The notes: a model not told the origin generated them from the sequence alone. 64,000 bases of DNA from Cydia pomonella (GCF_033807575.1 NC_084704.1:23599968-23663967), one strand, 5' to 3'; shown: positions 1-11,785, counted from the stretch's first letter. Program-made: numbers and translations.

Positions 1-8
1 ATATTATG

Positions 9-230
9 TATGCCTTTCATATTTCAAGAGTTCCCTCGATTCCTCATGTACCCCATCGTCAGAACTCGAACTTGACAAAAATTTGTCTTGAAAATCTAAT
101 TTATAAATAAATACTTGTATTGTTAAAGAAAATACAAAAATCACTATATGTATGCCTTTCACATTTGAAAAGTTCCCTCGATTCCTCCTGGATCCCATCA
201 TCAGAACTAAGTTTTGACAAAAACGGGACC
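9..230 (+). repeat. Diverged tandem duplication, about 142-bp spacing
   Basis: TATGCCTTTCA...AGTTCCCTCGATTCCTC...TCAGAACT...TTGACAAAAA occurs from 9 and again from 151. The two copies differ at many sites. It belongs to an unclassified dispersed repeat that continues to about 390. Confidence 0.65.
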
Positions 231-439
231 AATCTGTATATATATAAATTCAAACAAAAAAATAATTTTCAAAATCGGTTTAGAAATGACGGAGTTATGG
301 AGTAACAAACATTAAAAAAAAAACATATAACCGAATTGATAACCTCTCCTTTTGAGATCTTGAAGTCGGTGAAAAACTGAAAGTTAGTATGAGGTTTTTA
401 TTGTTCTTTTATTCAAATTATGTTTATATACAAAAAAAT

Positions 440-705
440 CGGATAAGTGCGAGTCGGCTCGCCCGGTAGGGTTACGTACAAATTTAACTTAGGTATTTTT
501 TAAGTTTTGAGATTTTTTCCTGTACTCGTAGTAATATCGTCTTCTAACGATATTACTTACCAAATTTCATGGTTCTAGGTCAACAACTGGATGTAGGTAT
601 CCTTTGCAAATCAAAATATATGTTTATACGTTTTTTGCGGCATAAACAGCCGTAACTTTTTTTTTGCGTTAACTTAGAAGTTTTATTTTTTAACGGCTTC
701 AAGGG

Positions 706-740
<35 letters not shown>

Positions 741-880
741 TCAACTCGATACCTAAACGTTTTCCCGAGATAAAGAGTAGTGACAGACAGACGGATGGAC
801 GGACGGACGGAAGGAAAACAAAGTGATCCTATTAAGGGTTCCGTTTTTCCCCTTTTTAGGTACGGAACTCTAAAATCTAA
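440..880 (+). repeat. GGTTCCGT-family repeat, decayed copy
   Basis: It begins with GTGCGAGTCGGCTCGCCCGG and ends with a GGGTTCCGTTTTTCCCC...TACGGAACTC pair near 836-873. The same ends occur at 11578-12447 and 43661-44354. An (AT)n run lies at 709-735. Confidence 0.6.
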
Positions 881-1355
881 TAAATGTGCAATTAGGTATC
901 CAGGCATCTTGGGTTATTAGGTAGGTTGGGTAATTAGGTCATTCAGTTTGTCTTAATTCCGAACCTAATAAAAAAATTGTGCGTGTCACTGGAAAGTACT
1001 CTAAGTTTGAAGGGTATTACCTGAAGTACAGACTTGTCGGAGAATATTTAGTTGGTGATAAAATAACGTTCTTATAAAGTAGGTTCATACAAAGAAACAA
1101 TTGTAACTATTTTATTAATGTGACAGATTTTTACTCCCTTTTGTAAAATATAATTTTTCTCAATCTAGCCGCGTGCCTATTCGCGTCTAACGACAATCCC
1201 AAAGTAAACAAGTAGTAAACAAAGACGCAATTAAAATTTTAAACTAATTAGTTTAATTATATTAAGTTTTAAATCATGGAAAACTTTTTTTATTAAAAGC
1301 TTTGTATTACATTTTATTACTCAAAACCTTTGTGACAGAACTTATGACCTAACTA

Positions 1356-1472
1356 AGTATGTAAGTATGTATTTATCTGTTTAAGTATGTTTATCGTCGC
1401 GTCCATAGTACCTACAAGTTTTGCGTAGTTTGGGACTAGGTCGATCTGTGTCAGATTGTCCCCAAATAATAA
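1356..1472 (+). repeat. SINE family 1, 3' fragment
   Basis: Only the body and tail are present: GTATGTATTTATCTG, TATCGTCGCG, TAGTTTGGGACTAGGTCGAT and GATTGTCCCCAAATAAT. Confidence 0.65.
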
Positions 1473-1502
1473 CTAGTTAATTATTATTATTATTATAAAG
1501 TC

Positions 1503-1780
1503 ACGGTCCGATTCGAAGAATGAGATAGGATAACGATAAGTTCTGGTTTAGATAAGTTCTCATTTAGGTATCGTTTGTTTGTATGTCGTATAATTGACAG
1601 AAGCAGCTGGATTCGGGCAACCAATGTCACTTTGACGTTAGAAATATCGTAGATAGATCTAATTGGAATCACAGAGGCATCGAAATAAACATTAATTTTG
1701 ACATGTCGTTTAGTTATCGATCTTTTAAAGATCTTTCCAAGCTCTTAAACGTGTCTTAATCATTCTTCGAATCGGGCCGT
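1503..1780. mobile_element. MITE with ACGGTCCGATTCGAAGAATGA ends
   Basis: The inverted ends ACGGTCCGATTCGAAGAAT and ATTCTTCGAATCGGGCCGT differ by one base over about 20 bp and enclose 278 bp with no frame. A fragment with the same right end lies at 4782-4819. Confidence 0.8.
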
Positions 1781-2508
1781 AAGTGTATGTTCGAATAGGC
1801 CTCTATGTATGTATACTTAAGAACTCACAGTTAGCAAGACGAGAACAAACGAAGATGATATGCCTGAATGACTCGGGGACGGCGGCATGCCCGACAAAAT
1901 GTCGACTGTACCGTCCTTTAAGATTATAATTTATTGATTATTGCTTTCAATATGCTTTCTTTATTTATCGACTGACCTGATCTATTCTCTAAATTCCTTT
2001 GTCCTTATCGGTGACACTAAATGCATAACAATACTCTATTAAGCCAAGTGGAAAATTAGTTATGCAGAATATATAGAGTAGAACGTAGAGTAGGTAGCTC
2101 TATTAAGGATGACTCATGTTAACATCGTACTTTGCTGGACGTGGTGGAAGCTGATTCGAACTTACAACTTGATGTCAATTTGATTTCATTTGTTACCTAT
2201 CAGTAGTTTTTGTATCTCGCTCGTACTTATATATTGGTACGAGCGATATGTGTTGCGAGTCATAGGTAATATTTAAACAAAAAGTCAATAACATGTTTTT
2301 AAAGTTCGATTGCTGTTCATAGGCGTCGCCGAGCACTGGGTCGCTTAATTCTTTGTATATTTGCAAATACGCGCCAGAGCGTTGGTCGTAAAACTGTGTA
2401 AATACTTATCCATCAAAGTTATGCTACGAAATATGCGACACTTACAAGGCTTGGGCTAGTCGGACTCGAAATCGAAACAGTCGAACAGTGGTGTGAGTGT
2501 AAACCTTT

Positions 2509-2862
2509 ATGCGTGTTTACCTGATTATAATTGTGTTTGTGTGCGGTGCATGTGCACTGAATTATTCATTGATTAATACAATCAGAATAGGTGTTTATAA
2601 GTATATCTGCTGGCTTATAAGGAAGGACATCACCAATCGTCTGCACGTTTATAAACAACTGTCTGCGACGCATCCTAGGGATTTCGGCTTCTTCACGAAT
2701 CACGCGAGGCTTTTTCGGCTACTTTTTGACTCGCGTGATTTGTGCACAAGCCCTATGCTGGTCACGAACCATCTCAAACGTCAGACTGTGGCAGATGACA
2801 GCCCAGAAACCCATAGGACGGGAAATCCTTGCAAGGAAATTGCGTTGCTTTTGGCTCCTTAA
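2509..2862 (+). CDS. Open frame of 117 codons with hydrophobic N-terminus, unidentified
   Basis: I do not recognise the product. The first 16 residues (MRVYLIIIVFVCGACA) look like a signal peptide or anchor, and a second hydrophobic stretch follows near 28-37. The later half, from about residue 55, is unremarkable in composition and may be chance reading. No splice donor of good quality ends the frame, so it could be a first exon, a small secreted protein or noise. The 200 bases upstream are mixed in composition with no TATA box. Confidence 0.25.
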   Translation: MRVYLIIIVFVCGACALNYSLINTIRIGVYKYICWLIRKDITNRLHVYKQLSATHPRDFGFFTNHARLFRLLFDSRDLCTSPMLVTNHLKRQTVADDSPETHRTGNPCKEIALLLAP

Positions 2863-3384
2863 CCTTGTTGTGTTCTTACCTATTTGTTTTTGTTCACCGC
2901 AAACTTAAACCTGCATAAGCAGGTATTGTTTATTAATTTTACACGGGTGACTGTGTAGGTAACAAACAATGTATAGGTACGAGTACATAGTTTATACACA
3001 TACATGTACGAGTAAACTGGAAATATACTTAAGAAAAATCGACAACATTTGGGCCTAGTAGTTTTGGAAATAAGGGAGGGGTTTGGGAGACGGTCAGTGT
3101 TCGCCTATTTTCATCAGCCTTTACCTACGGGTGGCGAACAGAGTCGTCACTAGCAGTCATTTGGTATTACGTTACGGGTGACGACTATTGTTGATTTGGG
3201 AAGGGGTATATGTTTGACTTTTTAGAAATGAATGTGAACCTTATGTTTAGTGATTATGGTCTCATAATGCATAGATATATATATTACCAGCACGACGCTC
3301 CGAGAGATGGCTCTTTTGTAAATAAATTCTTTAATAGTCTGCATTTTTGGGTGCCACTGTTGTCGTCATCCGTCTCTACTATCA

Positions 3385-3496
3385 GAGGACCTACCGCGAA
3401 CCACGTTCGACGTGTTGCCTCTCTGTCGCACTTGTAAATTCGTACGTAAGTATAACATGGAGGCAACACGTCAAATGTGGTTCGCGGTAGGTCCTC
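3385..3496. mobile_element. Hairpin MITE, 20-bp perfect inverted ends
   Basis: GAGGACCTACCGCGAACCAC at 3385-3404 is the exact reverse complement of 3477-3496, and pairing continues inward with few mismatches. A related copy lies at 19777-19886. Confidence 0.8.
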
Positions 3497-3598
3497 AAAA
3501 ATCGGGGAATATGGCGGCGGCAGTATTCATCGAGTGCTCATCATTGACATAGTATATCTAAGGACGGGCTTCACGGCCAATAAGAAGGGGGCCAGAAT

Positions 3599-3748
3599 AG
3601 CGGTGTCACGCACTAGATTTCGGTCCAATCGCGCAGTCTAACGCCACAACGCCATTAGTTGATGAGTTCGCATCACGCGCGCGATTGGTCGCAACTATGT
3701 AGTTGCGTTAGACTGCACGATTGGCTCGAATTCGTGAGTGACACCGCT
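3599..3748. mobile_element. Hairpin MITE with AGCGGTGTCAC ends
   Basis: AGCGGTGTCACGCACTAG...CCAATCG pairs with CGATTGGCTCGAATTCGTG...GTGACACCGCT across 150 bp. It has no coding content. Confidence 0.7.
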
Positions 3749-4284
3749 GAACTAGCATAATTCTTAGTGTCCGTATTCGTAAGCCCCTACTTAGAGATAT
3801 GTCAATGGCGATCAACGCATTATGTTATTTGATTATTTAAGTTAGTTTAGTGTTATAGGTACCTATTGTTTGTATCACAACAGGTACCTATCAACGGATA
3901 TCAAGAATCTCAACGAGAATCAAGAATTATCAACGGATATGTGAAATAATAGGCCTTATAATAAATTTTACTTGTCTTGTCCTCGTACTTTTTAGACATT
4001 AAACAAAAATTGCACCCGTTTAACCGGGGTATTTTCATGTGAAACCTGGATGAGATAATTGACTTTTTGTATTGATTAATTTTTAGTGCTAACATTTGTA
4101 TGTCCATATGTCTTACGGACATGTGGCAGTGACAGATGCTTATAAATAAGTACAATTTATCCTTATTATTAATTGATAATTATATAATTAGAATTACACG
4201 TCAGGTTTTCCTACAAGACAAATGAATAAAATTGTATTGCATATTATATTCTGGCAGAACAAGTGTGTGGGAATCGTCTCTTCC

Positions 4285-4490
4285 GTAGTCAACTAGGAAC
4301 CCTTATAGTTTCGTCATGTCCGTCTGTCTATCCGTCCGCGGCTTTGTTCCGTGATCGTTAGTGCTAAGAAGCTGCAATTTGGCATGGATACGTAAATAAT
4401 GGAGTTGCAGGTGTACATAGGCTACGGAGACTGCTTACCATCAGGCAGACCGTATGCTTGTTTGCCACCAACGTAGTATAAAAAAAAAAC
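4285..4490 (+). repeat. Composite repeat: GTCAACTAGGAACCC fragment and LINE/SINE 3' tail
   Basis: GTAGTCAACTAGGAACCCTT...ATTTGGCATGGATA is shared with 59738-59850. From about 4400, GGAGTTGCAGGTGTACATAG...CCATCAGGC...ACGTAGTATAAAAAAAA is a 3' tail also seen at 24410-24498. Confidence 0.6.
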
Positions 4491-4506
4491 AACATTCTCA
4501 ACAAGG

Positions 4507-4740
4507 ATGACCTATCTGGCTCAGTGGGTATGGGTAGTGACCCTGCCTATGAAGCCGATGGTCCCGGGTTCAAATTCTGGTTTGTGTGATGCTTTTATTG
4601 CTGTGATGAGCACGAATATTTCTTCCTATGTCGTGAGTGTTTTCTATGTATTTAAGTATATATATATATTATGTTTATCGTTGTCTAAGTACCCACAAAA
4701 CAAACCTTAATTATTGAGCTTACTGTGGGACTTTATTTTT
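4507..4740 (+). repeat. tRNA-derived SINE, family 1
   Basis: A tRNA-like head has a box-A-like CTCAGTGGGTA and a box-B-like GGTTCAAATTC (4569-4579). It is followed by a body with TTTTCTATGTAT and a 3' part ending GTGGGAC. The same family occurs at 32111, 33036 and 1356. It is a SINE rather than a tRNA gene, because the acceptor stem does not pair and the body continues. Confidence 0.75.
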
Positions 4741-4781
4741 TATTAAGTACAACCACATCGTATATATTATGTCAGAAGTCG

Positions 4782-4819
4782 TCTTAAACGTGACTTAATC
4801 ATTCTTCGAATCGGGCCGT
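4782..4819. repeat. End fragment of the 1503-1780 MITE family
   Basis: CTTAAACGTGACTTAATC followed by ATTCTTCGAATCGGGCCGT matches the right end of the element at 1503-1780. Confidence 0.65.
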
Positions 4820-5210
4820 TTAAAATTGTAGGGGAAGGAGGTAAAATTAGCCGTGTCATGCAAAGCAAGTTAATATTTTTTCACGACATGGTGGGCTAGT
4901 TTTGCGAAAACTTTAATAAGTTATTATTTAGTAGTAAGCACTTCTTTTTACCCATAGAATATACAAACATACCACAGTTTTTATACTTAGAAACAAAGCT
5001 AGAATGGTGCACTTATTATCCTTGTAAGGTGCTCTTACGTGTAACCTTTGATTAGATAAACAAGTGGATAAGTGCAAAAAGGAGACAAAATTACCAACGC
5101 AATAAACAAACATCAATAACAGTTTAATCAAAATGAACGCATCGACTCTAAATCTGTCGCTTATACAACGACACAGTTGCTGCACATCCTCATCTGCTTG
5201 CTGCACATCT

Positions 5211-5572
5211 TTAAGAGGATAAGGCCACGGCTGGTTTTCCAACATACGTAGTCCTCATTTTCCTCTCTGGATATTAACATTATTAAAAATATTTTGACAC
5301 AGTTTGTGCATATTAACCACACCTATGCCCCTTTGTTTGATTTTTTCGAATATTTAATTATTATAAGAGTTACAAGCATTTAAAAATTTGTATGAAATCA
5401 GTTTTTTCCCTCCTAATTTTTACACAAATAAAAAATCGAAAAAGTCAAACATAGTGGCTATGGTTAATACACATCAAAATATGTAAAAAAACATTTTCCA
5501 TAATGTCAAAATTCGGAGAGGAAAATGGGGACTACGTTTGAATGGAGAAGCGGCCGTGGCCTATCCTCTTAA
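5211..5572. mobile_element. TTAA-flanked MITE, copy 1
   Basis: TTAAGAGGATAAGGCCACGG and its mirror CCGTGGCCTATCCTCTTAA enclose 362 bp, with a further mirrored block around CCCCATTTTCCTCTC. TTAA at both edges is the target duplication expected of piggyBac-type elements. It has no transposase frame. Confidence 0.75.
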
Positions 5573-6202
5573 TAATAACTTATCTAAAATTTTAATTAGC
5601 AATTATAAGAGGTTTTTGTTAGATATTATATTTCTTTGTTATGTTATTGCTAAGGTCACTTTGTCGATGTGGAACTTGTAGAGTACCTCTGTACTTTGAA
5701 CTTATGGAGTGGTTGATGTCAAACTAATGCACACTTTCAGGATTCTAAATTAAGCAATATCTTAAACCTTAACAGCTGGAATGTCACAGTGGCCTAAACG
5801 TAAAAATTTAAGTAAACTAAACCCCACTCGCTTTGAATTACCTATTTTGAGGTCCTAAAATTTGTTTAAATTGGTAATTTAAGCATTGCAATCAAAGTCA
5901 CAGATTATTTAGAGTACGTTGTATCAGTTTCTGTTATTTCTAAACCGATGTCCGGTAAGTCTTAACAACTTTCACTAAACTGCCCGTAACTCGGAAACTA
6001 GAATCGACAAAGTGGGACCTTTTACTAAACTTTAACACATAATTATTATGAGTTGCCAAACTAGTTCTGGTTAAAGGTTTGGTTAAGTGCTATGAGTTAA
6101 CAATTTTTCAATTTACAATAATTTATAAGCTTTTGATTTTTACGCATTATGATTTACTAAAACGGGACCTAATCGTGTACAATTAAGCTTGAAAATTATG
6201 TC

Positions 6203-6770
6203 CGATGCAATGTGGGCTGAAATTTGGCTCTCATTGACATAGAAACCAAAGTAGTAATTTTCATCTTTTTTATTGAAATAGGTTTTGCCCAGCATTGTTA
6301 TAGTAAAGTTTGAATTTGGGACAATTTGGCATAAAGAGTGTTTTTTTTTTCAAAAACGTATGGGGCACGAACAAAAATATATTTCTTTCAAAAACCGCAA
6401 TATGGTAAACTAAGAATTATTTGTGATTTTTTGGCATACTATATATTTTTGTCACGGTTGCGTTTTTTTAAGTGCTTAATTATATGCCATTAATAATTCG
6501 TAGTATAACCATCTGGAAGGATATTACGGTTTATTTGCAGTTTTTGAAAAAAATTGATTTTTTGTTCCTGCTCCATACAAAAAAATCTGCTTCATATTTA
6601 GTCGAAAAAAAAAACATAACTCGACACTCTGTAGGTATGCCAAGTTATCCCAAATTCAAGAGTTACCATAACAATGGCGGGCAAAACCTATTAAAATACA
6701 TAAAAAATGAAAATAACAACTTTGGTTGCTATGTCAATGAGAGCCGAATTTCAGCCCATAGTGCGACGTT
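6203..6770. repeat. Long foldback element, arms about 140 bp
   Basis: The left arm (about 6203-6345, with GGCTCTCATTGACATAG and GGTTTTGCCC) pairs with the right arm (about 6613-6770, with CTATGTCAATGAGAGCC and GGGCAAAACC). The AT-rich centre is partly self-complementary. No frame looks real. Confidence 0.65.
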
Positions 6771-7071
6771 TCGATAAAGAAATTCAAACCAATTTGAACG
6801 TAAACTGACATCAAACTGACATCTAAATGATGTAATTTTAGTTATCGTGCATTTCGTTAGGCCGTACGCGTATAAGCACGAGCGAGACGAACGATATCTC
6901 AATGACATCATTCAGATATCAGTGTACGTCTTTTTCAAGCTAAAAATACGCGATTAAGTTTTGTTTTAGTAAATAATACATTGGATGAATCAATAAGCAA
7001 CGTGTAGCTCTATTATTTAAATATGCAATTACCGTAAATTGTTCCAAAATTCTACATTTAAAATATTTTTT

Positions 7072-7246
7072 AAGGCTCCGTACCCAAAGGGTAAAACGGG
7101 ACCCTATTACTAAGACTCGGCTGTCCGTCCGTCCGTCCATCGGTCACCAAGCTGTATCTCATGAACCGTGATAGCTACCGTTGAAATTTTCACAGATGAT
7201 GTATTTCTGTTGCCGAACAAATACTAAAAAGTACGGAACTGACTCT
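7072..7246 (+). repeat. Dispersed repeat with GGCTCCGTACCC start
   Basis: GGCTCCGTACCCAAAGGGTA, a (GTCC)n run, CTGTATCTCATGAACCGTGA and AAAAAGTACGGAA near the end make up a dispersed repeat pattern I know from moths. A partial relative lies at 44460-44530. Confidence 0.5.
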
Positions 7247-8048
7247 CATATGTTCGGTTTTTTTAAATTATTGTATTGTGGTCAGTCAAACATAACTAGT
7301 ATCAGTACTATCATGTTGTAATAATTAAATATAGTGATATAGTTGTCATATATAAAACTTGTTTGAGCACATCTATTCAGTGGGCAGCAAAACAGGCGTA
7401 TTTTACAATGCAGTGTAACTTTTTACATATTTAATTTAGATAAATAATCGGTGCAAAAACACACGAATAAAGTATGGTTATATATACATACTAACTTGAG
7501 TAATTACATAACTTTGTCGTTCCAATCACTGTAACATCCAAAAAGACCGTTGCGTTGCCATTTTTCGTTTTACACAAATCATTTATTTGAATAGATTCCA
7601 TAACTGGGCTAATAGTACGGTCGTGTCAAAAGGTTTAGTGACACGGCTCCCGGCGTGCGCGCCTCGAGCATTCGTGTGGGACTGATCACTGATGCTGATG
7701 TAGAGAGGTCCATCCTGCGCACTATCATGCTTGTCTGTGTTTATCGCTTTAGACGCACATGTTGAGTGAGCTTTAATTATGTATGATTATTACGAATGTC
7801 TAGATCACATATATACTATCGCTGCGAAGACGTATGCTTATTGATCGACGGGAATAACTGACCTGAGGGTAAAATATTCGCGCCGTTTACTACATAAGTA
7901 GTTAAAGTATAGATTATAAATTATACGTGTTATCGGTGTCGTAATAATTGTAATAAAACTGTTTTAGCTTCAATGGAGCGTGTTAGGTAATCATAAATAT
8001 TATTTAAGTTAGCCATGCCTTTACTTTAACTCTCTATCTATAAAAATA

Positions 8049-8220
8049 TCCCTACTAATGTTATAAATACGAAAGGAACTCTATCTGTCTGTCTGTTTAC
8101 TTCTTCACCCTTAAAAAAGTTTGGATGGTTTGAGACCCGGGGAAGCACAATTGGACATAGGATAGTTTTTATCAATCATTAGCGTAATTCATCGCAGACA
8201 CAGTTGCGGTAAGAAACTAG
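8049..8220 (+). mobile_element. Non-autonomous Helitron-like element
   Basis: It starts TCCCTACTAATGTTATAAAT after an A and ends AGAAACTAG before a T, giving the A|TC...CTAG|T junctions known for Helitrons. GTCTGTCTGTTT follows the start. At 172 bp it has no coding content and would depend on other enzymes. Confidence 0.65.
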
Positions 8221-8385
8221 TAAGAATAGGTATATCAAAGATGCATACAACTGTGTTTTTTTTCTCAGGAATATTGGCTCTACGAGTATAATCACTTAAG
8301 CGCCACTTGCATCACCCGCTAACCGGGGGTTAACCGGTTAAACCGTTAACTCAGTGTCAAATTGTATTGGTAATCATGGAAATTC

Positions 8386-8603
8386 CAGGTTTAACACCGG
8401 GTATAGGATATCTGGGAGTATATAATAAGAAATGCGGAAGTACTTAATTAAGACGTGTATTTTCCCAATCACGACCGGGAGACAACTAAGGAGCGAGCTA
8501 TGCGTCGGGCCTTCCGTAGCCGCGCGGAATGCTGACAACGCATAGCAGTCCCTATACCGGGTTAGTGGAATGGTATACCATTCCACTAACCCGGTGTTAA
8601 AGT
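8386..8603. repeat. Inverted-repeat element containing a perfect 40-bp palindrome
   Basis: TTTAACACCGGG near 8390 mirrors CCGGTGTTAAAG near 8591. Within it, 8556-8595 is a perfect palindrome without spacer. A preceding block with GGGGTTAACCGGTTAAACC (8326-8345) belongs to the same kind of repeat. Confidence 0.6.
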
Positions 8604-8639
8604 GCTGACTTTGTCTTTTATAAATATTATAAGACAATA

Positions 8640-10560
8640 TTACACAAATTGATTAAGCCGCTACAGTAAGCTCAATTTGGCTTGTTTGTTTTCGGGTACT
8701 TGTTTAGACAACAATATACATAATTTATAAATATTTATAAATACTTAACTACGTAGAACTAGTGGCTTTGTGAGTTCAAGACCTTTGCGAACATAACTTA
8801 AAACTGAATAAATATATGACTCCGCTATTTTGAATAAGATAATATATATATATGTAAAAAAAACTGAAAATTAATCGACAAATAATATATATTTAAACAT
8901 CGAACCTGCTCAAAAAATTTCACGAGAATCGATTCAGAATTGCGACCGACCTGTAGAGGAGAACATCCGGACAGACCAAAGCCTTTTTGCCCAAGCTGAA
9001 ATAGAGATCTTCGCTGCTGCTGAAAATGCTGTGACAAAAGGGAGTACCCTTTTGTTTGATATGATATTCACTAACAGCCCCCGTTCAGGGCAACCTAAAA
9101 TTGCAACGCGAAAAAGTTCAACCAAGAGCGCCAAAACTCAAACTCGCTCTACCCTGATCGAGTGCTCGGGCTGGCGATAGGTAACGTAAAATAAGCATCA
9201 ATTTAAGCTTCACTCGACCCTCATACAAAAGTGTTAAAATCTAATTTACTCCTTAAGTATATTTAAAATGCGCTTCATATATTGCCATGTTTATTAAAAG
9301 TAATGTTTGATATTAAGTTAGGTCAAGTCATATTGTAGATACCTAATGAAATAAGGCAAGTAAATATAATATACAAAACATAATATAACTGATAAAGATG
9401 TTCTGATAAACCAAGTTTTTGCCATTAGAGTTGCTTGCAGATCATTTTGTGCAATTCATTTTTGTACGTAAGTATCTATTTCGACTGCTGTGTGAGCCGT
9501 GTTTACTTACCTCTGATGGTGTACGAGTAACTAAATACAGAGTAAAGGTAACATTTCAATTGCAACAGAACTGGAGCGCAGCCTTGCTGCAGATTGCATT
9601 TCTTTAGGAAACGATTAATTGACGCGGTTATTACACTGTTACGGATTCGCACTAGGGATTGCAGAACTGGTACTGTTCAAAAGAACCGGGATTTTCGGTA
9701 CCAGGCAAAAATGGAACCAGGATTTCCCGGTATTTTCGGTACTTACAGGACTCCAAAAAATAGTTTTTGAAAAAGATCATGAAGCTTTTTCTAAATATTA
9801 GCATAATATAAAAAGTACCGTATTTAGTATTTCTAGTTATGCGTAGAATTAAGGACAGACAACGTAGGTGGAAGGTGTCCAGCTTTTTAATATCTGCTTT
9901 GTAGCTGCACGTACCACGTTGTTGCTATCATAATAGCTTTGTATTCAAATCGTGCGACCTCCAAAAACGGTCGCTGAGCTTGCCAAAACAGCATCTCGTG
10001 TAGCTATAAAGACTTTTGATCACAAGTTGTATTAATATACAACTTTGTCGGCAAAATGTCTAACTAATTTGCGCGGTGTAGGTAATGCACGTATGTTGGT
10101 TTTTCGAGAATAATTCTCTATCATGTGAACCGATTTCAATCATTGTTCTTTAATTTGAAAAAAATTACAAGTGTAATAAACACACGTAAAGTTGATTAAA
10201 TTGCAAAATGAATTCGGAAACGTGTTTTGTTAATTAAAAGAAGTTACCAAGATAGAGGTCTGATTATATTTTTCCTGTAAAATTTATAGTACTGTTAATA
10301 TAATGTAAAGATTTCATAATTTTTCTTCGGTAAACTTCGGAGATAAGGGATAATTATTTCACAAAAAAGAAAAAAAAATGTTTAGGAATGTACAGTTTGA
10401 GCTCTTTTCAGATGATACGCCACTTGACCTAGTCACTAGACTTTGAAATTTTGCCCCCTCTTCATATTGGGCATTATCCATAGTTAATAAAAAATATATA
10501 CTTTTAATGTGTCTGGGTTAGTGTTGCTCATAACAGTCATAACTATTCCAAAATTAAAAT
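8640..10560. other. No gene identified
   Basis: This is AT-rich DNA with a moderately GC-rich island at 8930-9180 that shows no recognisable protein on either strand, and a repeat-like patch with several GGTACC/TTTTCGG motifs at 9660-9760. Nothing else is supported. Confidence 0.4.
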
Positions 10561-10573
10561 CGATAGCTTTAGT

Positions 10574-10640
10574 GGTTCTCAAGATATTTAGCGATGTGAC
10601 TCCTGTCACATGAGTCACATCGCTAAATATCTTGAGAACC
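10574..10640. repeat. Perfect inverted repeat, 29-bp arms, 9-bp spacer
   Basis: GGTTCTCAAGATATTTAGCG and nine more bases (10574-10602) are mirrored exactly at 10612-10640. No repeat family is recognised. Confidence 0.9.
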
Positions 10641-11049
10641 ATTGCTGACAATTGCTGAAGAGTAAATTAAATACTACTTAGGTTTATAAAATAGCAATAT
10701 CTGAGTTTTAATATAATCCCATAATTATGCCGCTACAACGCTGCATTTCGCAATATCAAATTGGTACCTAGTTATGTCGTATTGTCTACGATATCTACTA
10801 ATGTTCCTTTATTTAGCTTAAGGGGACTACTGCCATTTTTTACCTTTCGAGCAGTAATGGTTTTACTTATTTACATAACCCAACACCATTTCAGAGTCAT
10901 AATTCATATTAAATCAAAGACGCATATGTATTACATTGTAATTAAATAATTATACATTTATTTTATTGATATTTTAATCGAAACAAACGATTCTGACCCG
11001 TTTACTCAGAATATATTATAATTGTATATTTTTCGGGTACTACTAACAA

Positions 11050-11117
11050 GAGAAAAAAATGGGGACTACGTTTGTATGGAGAAGCGGTCATGTGACGTCG
11101 TCCGCTTTCGTCTTAAG
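11050..11117. repeat. TTAA-MITE family, one-ended fragment
   Basis: ATGGGGACTACGTTTGTATG to TTCGTCTTAAG matches one end of the elements at 5211 and 13704. Confidence 0.6.
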
Positions 11118-11577
11118 TATCCATAATTTTTTTTCACTTATTGTGAACTTAGACCACGAAAAGGCGATGCTGGATACATATTACCTACGTATTAACATTA
11201 AGATCATTAAGTATCCATAGCTTAACGCAAATTAAAATCCCTGCAGGTCTATTTAGATGAACTAAACATAATTATGTTGACATTAATTACATTTATTTTC
11301 ATGACGTGCTACGAATCCGATTACTGGGCCCATGCCTATTGCTGGGCTTTCAAAACTAAACTTTTACCGTTTAACTGAGCCAAAAACATCAAACAACAAG
11401 TCGTATTTTAAATTAAATCCTTATTTTATCGTCAACTTGTTTACTTAAGGACTTCACATAAAAATGTCATATAAAAATATGTGGGCAGATATTTTTTCAC
11501 ATTGTTGTATGTATGGAAAAACATACCGTAGCTGTAGATAAAAAAAAAACATTCATTTGATTTTGGGCCTTACCTAT

Positions 11578-11753
11578 AAAAAGCGGCCAAGTGCGAGTCG
11601 GACTCGCCCATGAAGGGTTCCGTACCATTTATGACGTATTAAAAAAAACTACTTACTAGATCTGATTCAAACCAATTTTCGTTGGAAGTTTGCATGGTAA
11701 TGTATATCATATATTTTTTTTAGATTTTTCATTCTGTAATTTTAGAAGTTACA

Positions 11754-11785
<32 letters not shown>

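Noticed and set aside
9..230. CRISPR-like array from the repeated TATGCCTTTC blocks
   Set aside because: There are only two diverged copies in a clearly eukaryotic context.
4515..4585. tRNA-like sequence that might be a tRNA gene
   Set aside because: The boxes are tRNA-like but the acceptor stem does not pair and a SINE body follows; the family repeats at 32111 and 33036.
8934..9134. Protein-like minus frame of 66 codons in a GC-richer patch
   Set aside because: No recognisable domain, no splice sites at its edges, and other frames are equally open.
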